Shown here piece by piece: positions 6,055-6,157 of a stretch of 6,157 nt of DNA. Below the pieces are notes generated by a model that worked only from the letters and a program-made list of their open reading frames with translations, was not told the origin of the DNA and searched no databases. Made by a program: the position numbers and the translations under genes. Location of the stretch: contig CAYYZW010000187.1 of assembly GCA_964476375.1 (NCBI GenBank), positions 1-6,157 of the forward strand. Direction: 5' to 3'. The number at the start of each line of letters is the position of its first letter. Position 1 is the stretch's first letter. The stretch is from SAT2750 sp964476375. Lineage in GTDB: Bacteria > Planctomycetota > Planctomycetia > Pirellulales > Pirellulaceae.

Positions 6055-6157
6055 ACCCAAACCCTGGCGATCACGTTTCTATTTCATCCCATCCTGCTCA
6101 GAATGAATTGCCTAATATTCGGCATTTGCCGACGAATAGCCAGTATTAGAGAACTGC
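6055..6157. other. 3' flank with nested inverted repeat
   Basis: No gene is seen in these 103 bases. Between 6112 and 6149 several complementary arms are nested: CTAATA (6112-6117) with TATTAG (6144-6149), TATTCG (6116-6121) with CGAATA (6133-6138), and TCGGCA (6119-6124) with TGCCGA (6127-6132). These pairings compete with one another. No T-tract follows within the window. It may be the 3'-end structure of the upstream gene or a regulatory site of the next gene. Confidence 0.35.

Overview
This 6.2 kb window looks like chromosomal DNA from a member of the Planctomycetota (Pirellulaceae-like). No marker gene proves this. The evidence is the combination of protein families: a methyltransferase/PQQ-propeller/malectin fusion, an exported protein with an SHD1 domain, and a ceramidase-like exported protein, all of which are typical expanded families of that phylum. 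No RNA gene, insertion sequence, CRISPR array, phage gene or defence system is visible.

Layout: (1) bases 2-2230 (+) hold the 3' part of a large gene that is open to the left edge. It encodes a SAM-methyltransferase-like fold, about seven PQQ-type beta-propeller blade motifs and a C-terminal malectin-like domain. (2) It converges, with only 10 bp between stop codons, on a leftward pair. The pair consists of a ceramidase-like exported protein (5000-3627) and, 60 bp downstream, an exported SHD1 plus five-bladed-propeller (GH43/GH32-like) protein (3566-2241). A strong imperfect stem-loop (2250-2288) lies at the convergent junction, inside the last codons of the leftward gene. (3) A 208 bp divergent intergenic region (5001-5208) with small inverted repeats separates the pair from (4) a rightward gene (5209-6054). 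That gene encodes an unrecognised protein with three predicted membrane helices and a long, very acidic tail carrying repeated VDL-type motifs. The last 103 bases are non-coding as far as can be seen and contain a nested inverted repeat.

How the parts may work together: both leftward genes have signal peptides and belong to hydrolase-like folds, so they probably act outside the cytoplasm, perhaps on lipid, glycan or other polymer substrates. This is inference from family and context, and no pathway can be named. The two most notable points are the ceramidase-like protein, which keeps all the zinc-ligand positions but appears to lack the nucleophilic serine, and the acidic repeat tail of the membrane protein. 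I do not see clear evidence of a new multi-gene system; the window is best described as ordinary planctomycete accessory content with several poorly characterised proteins.
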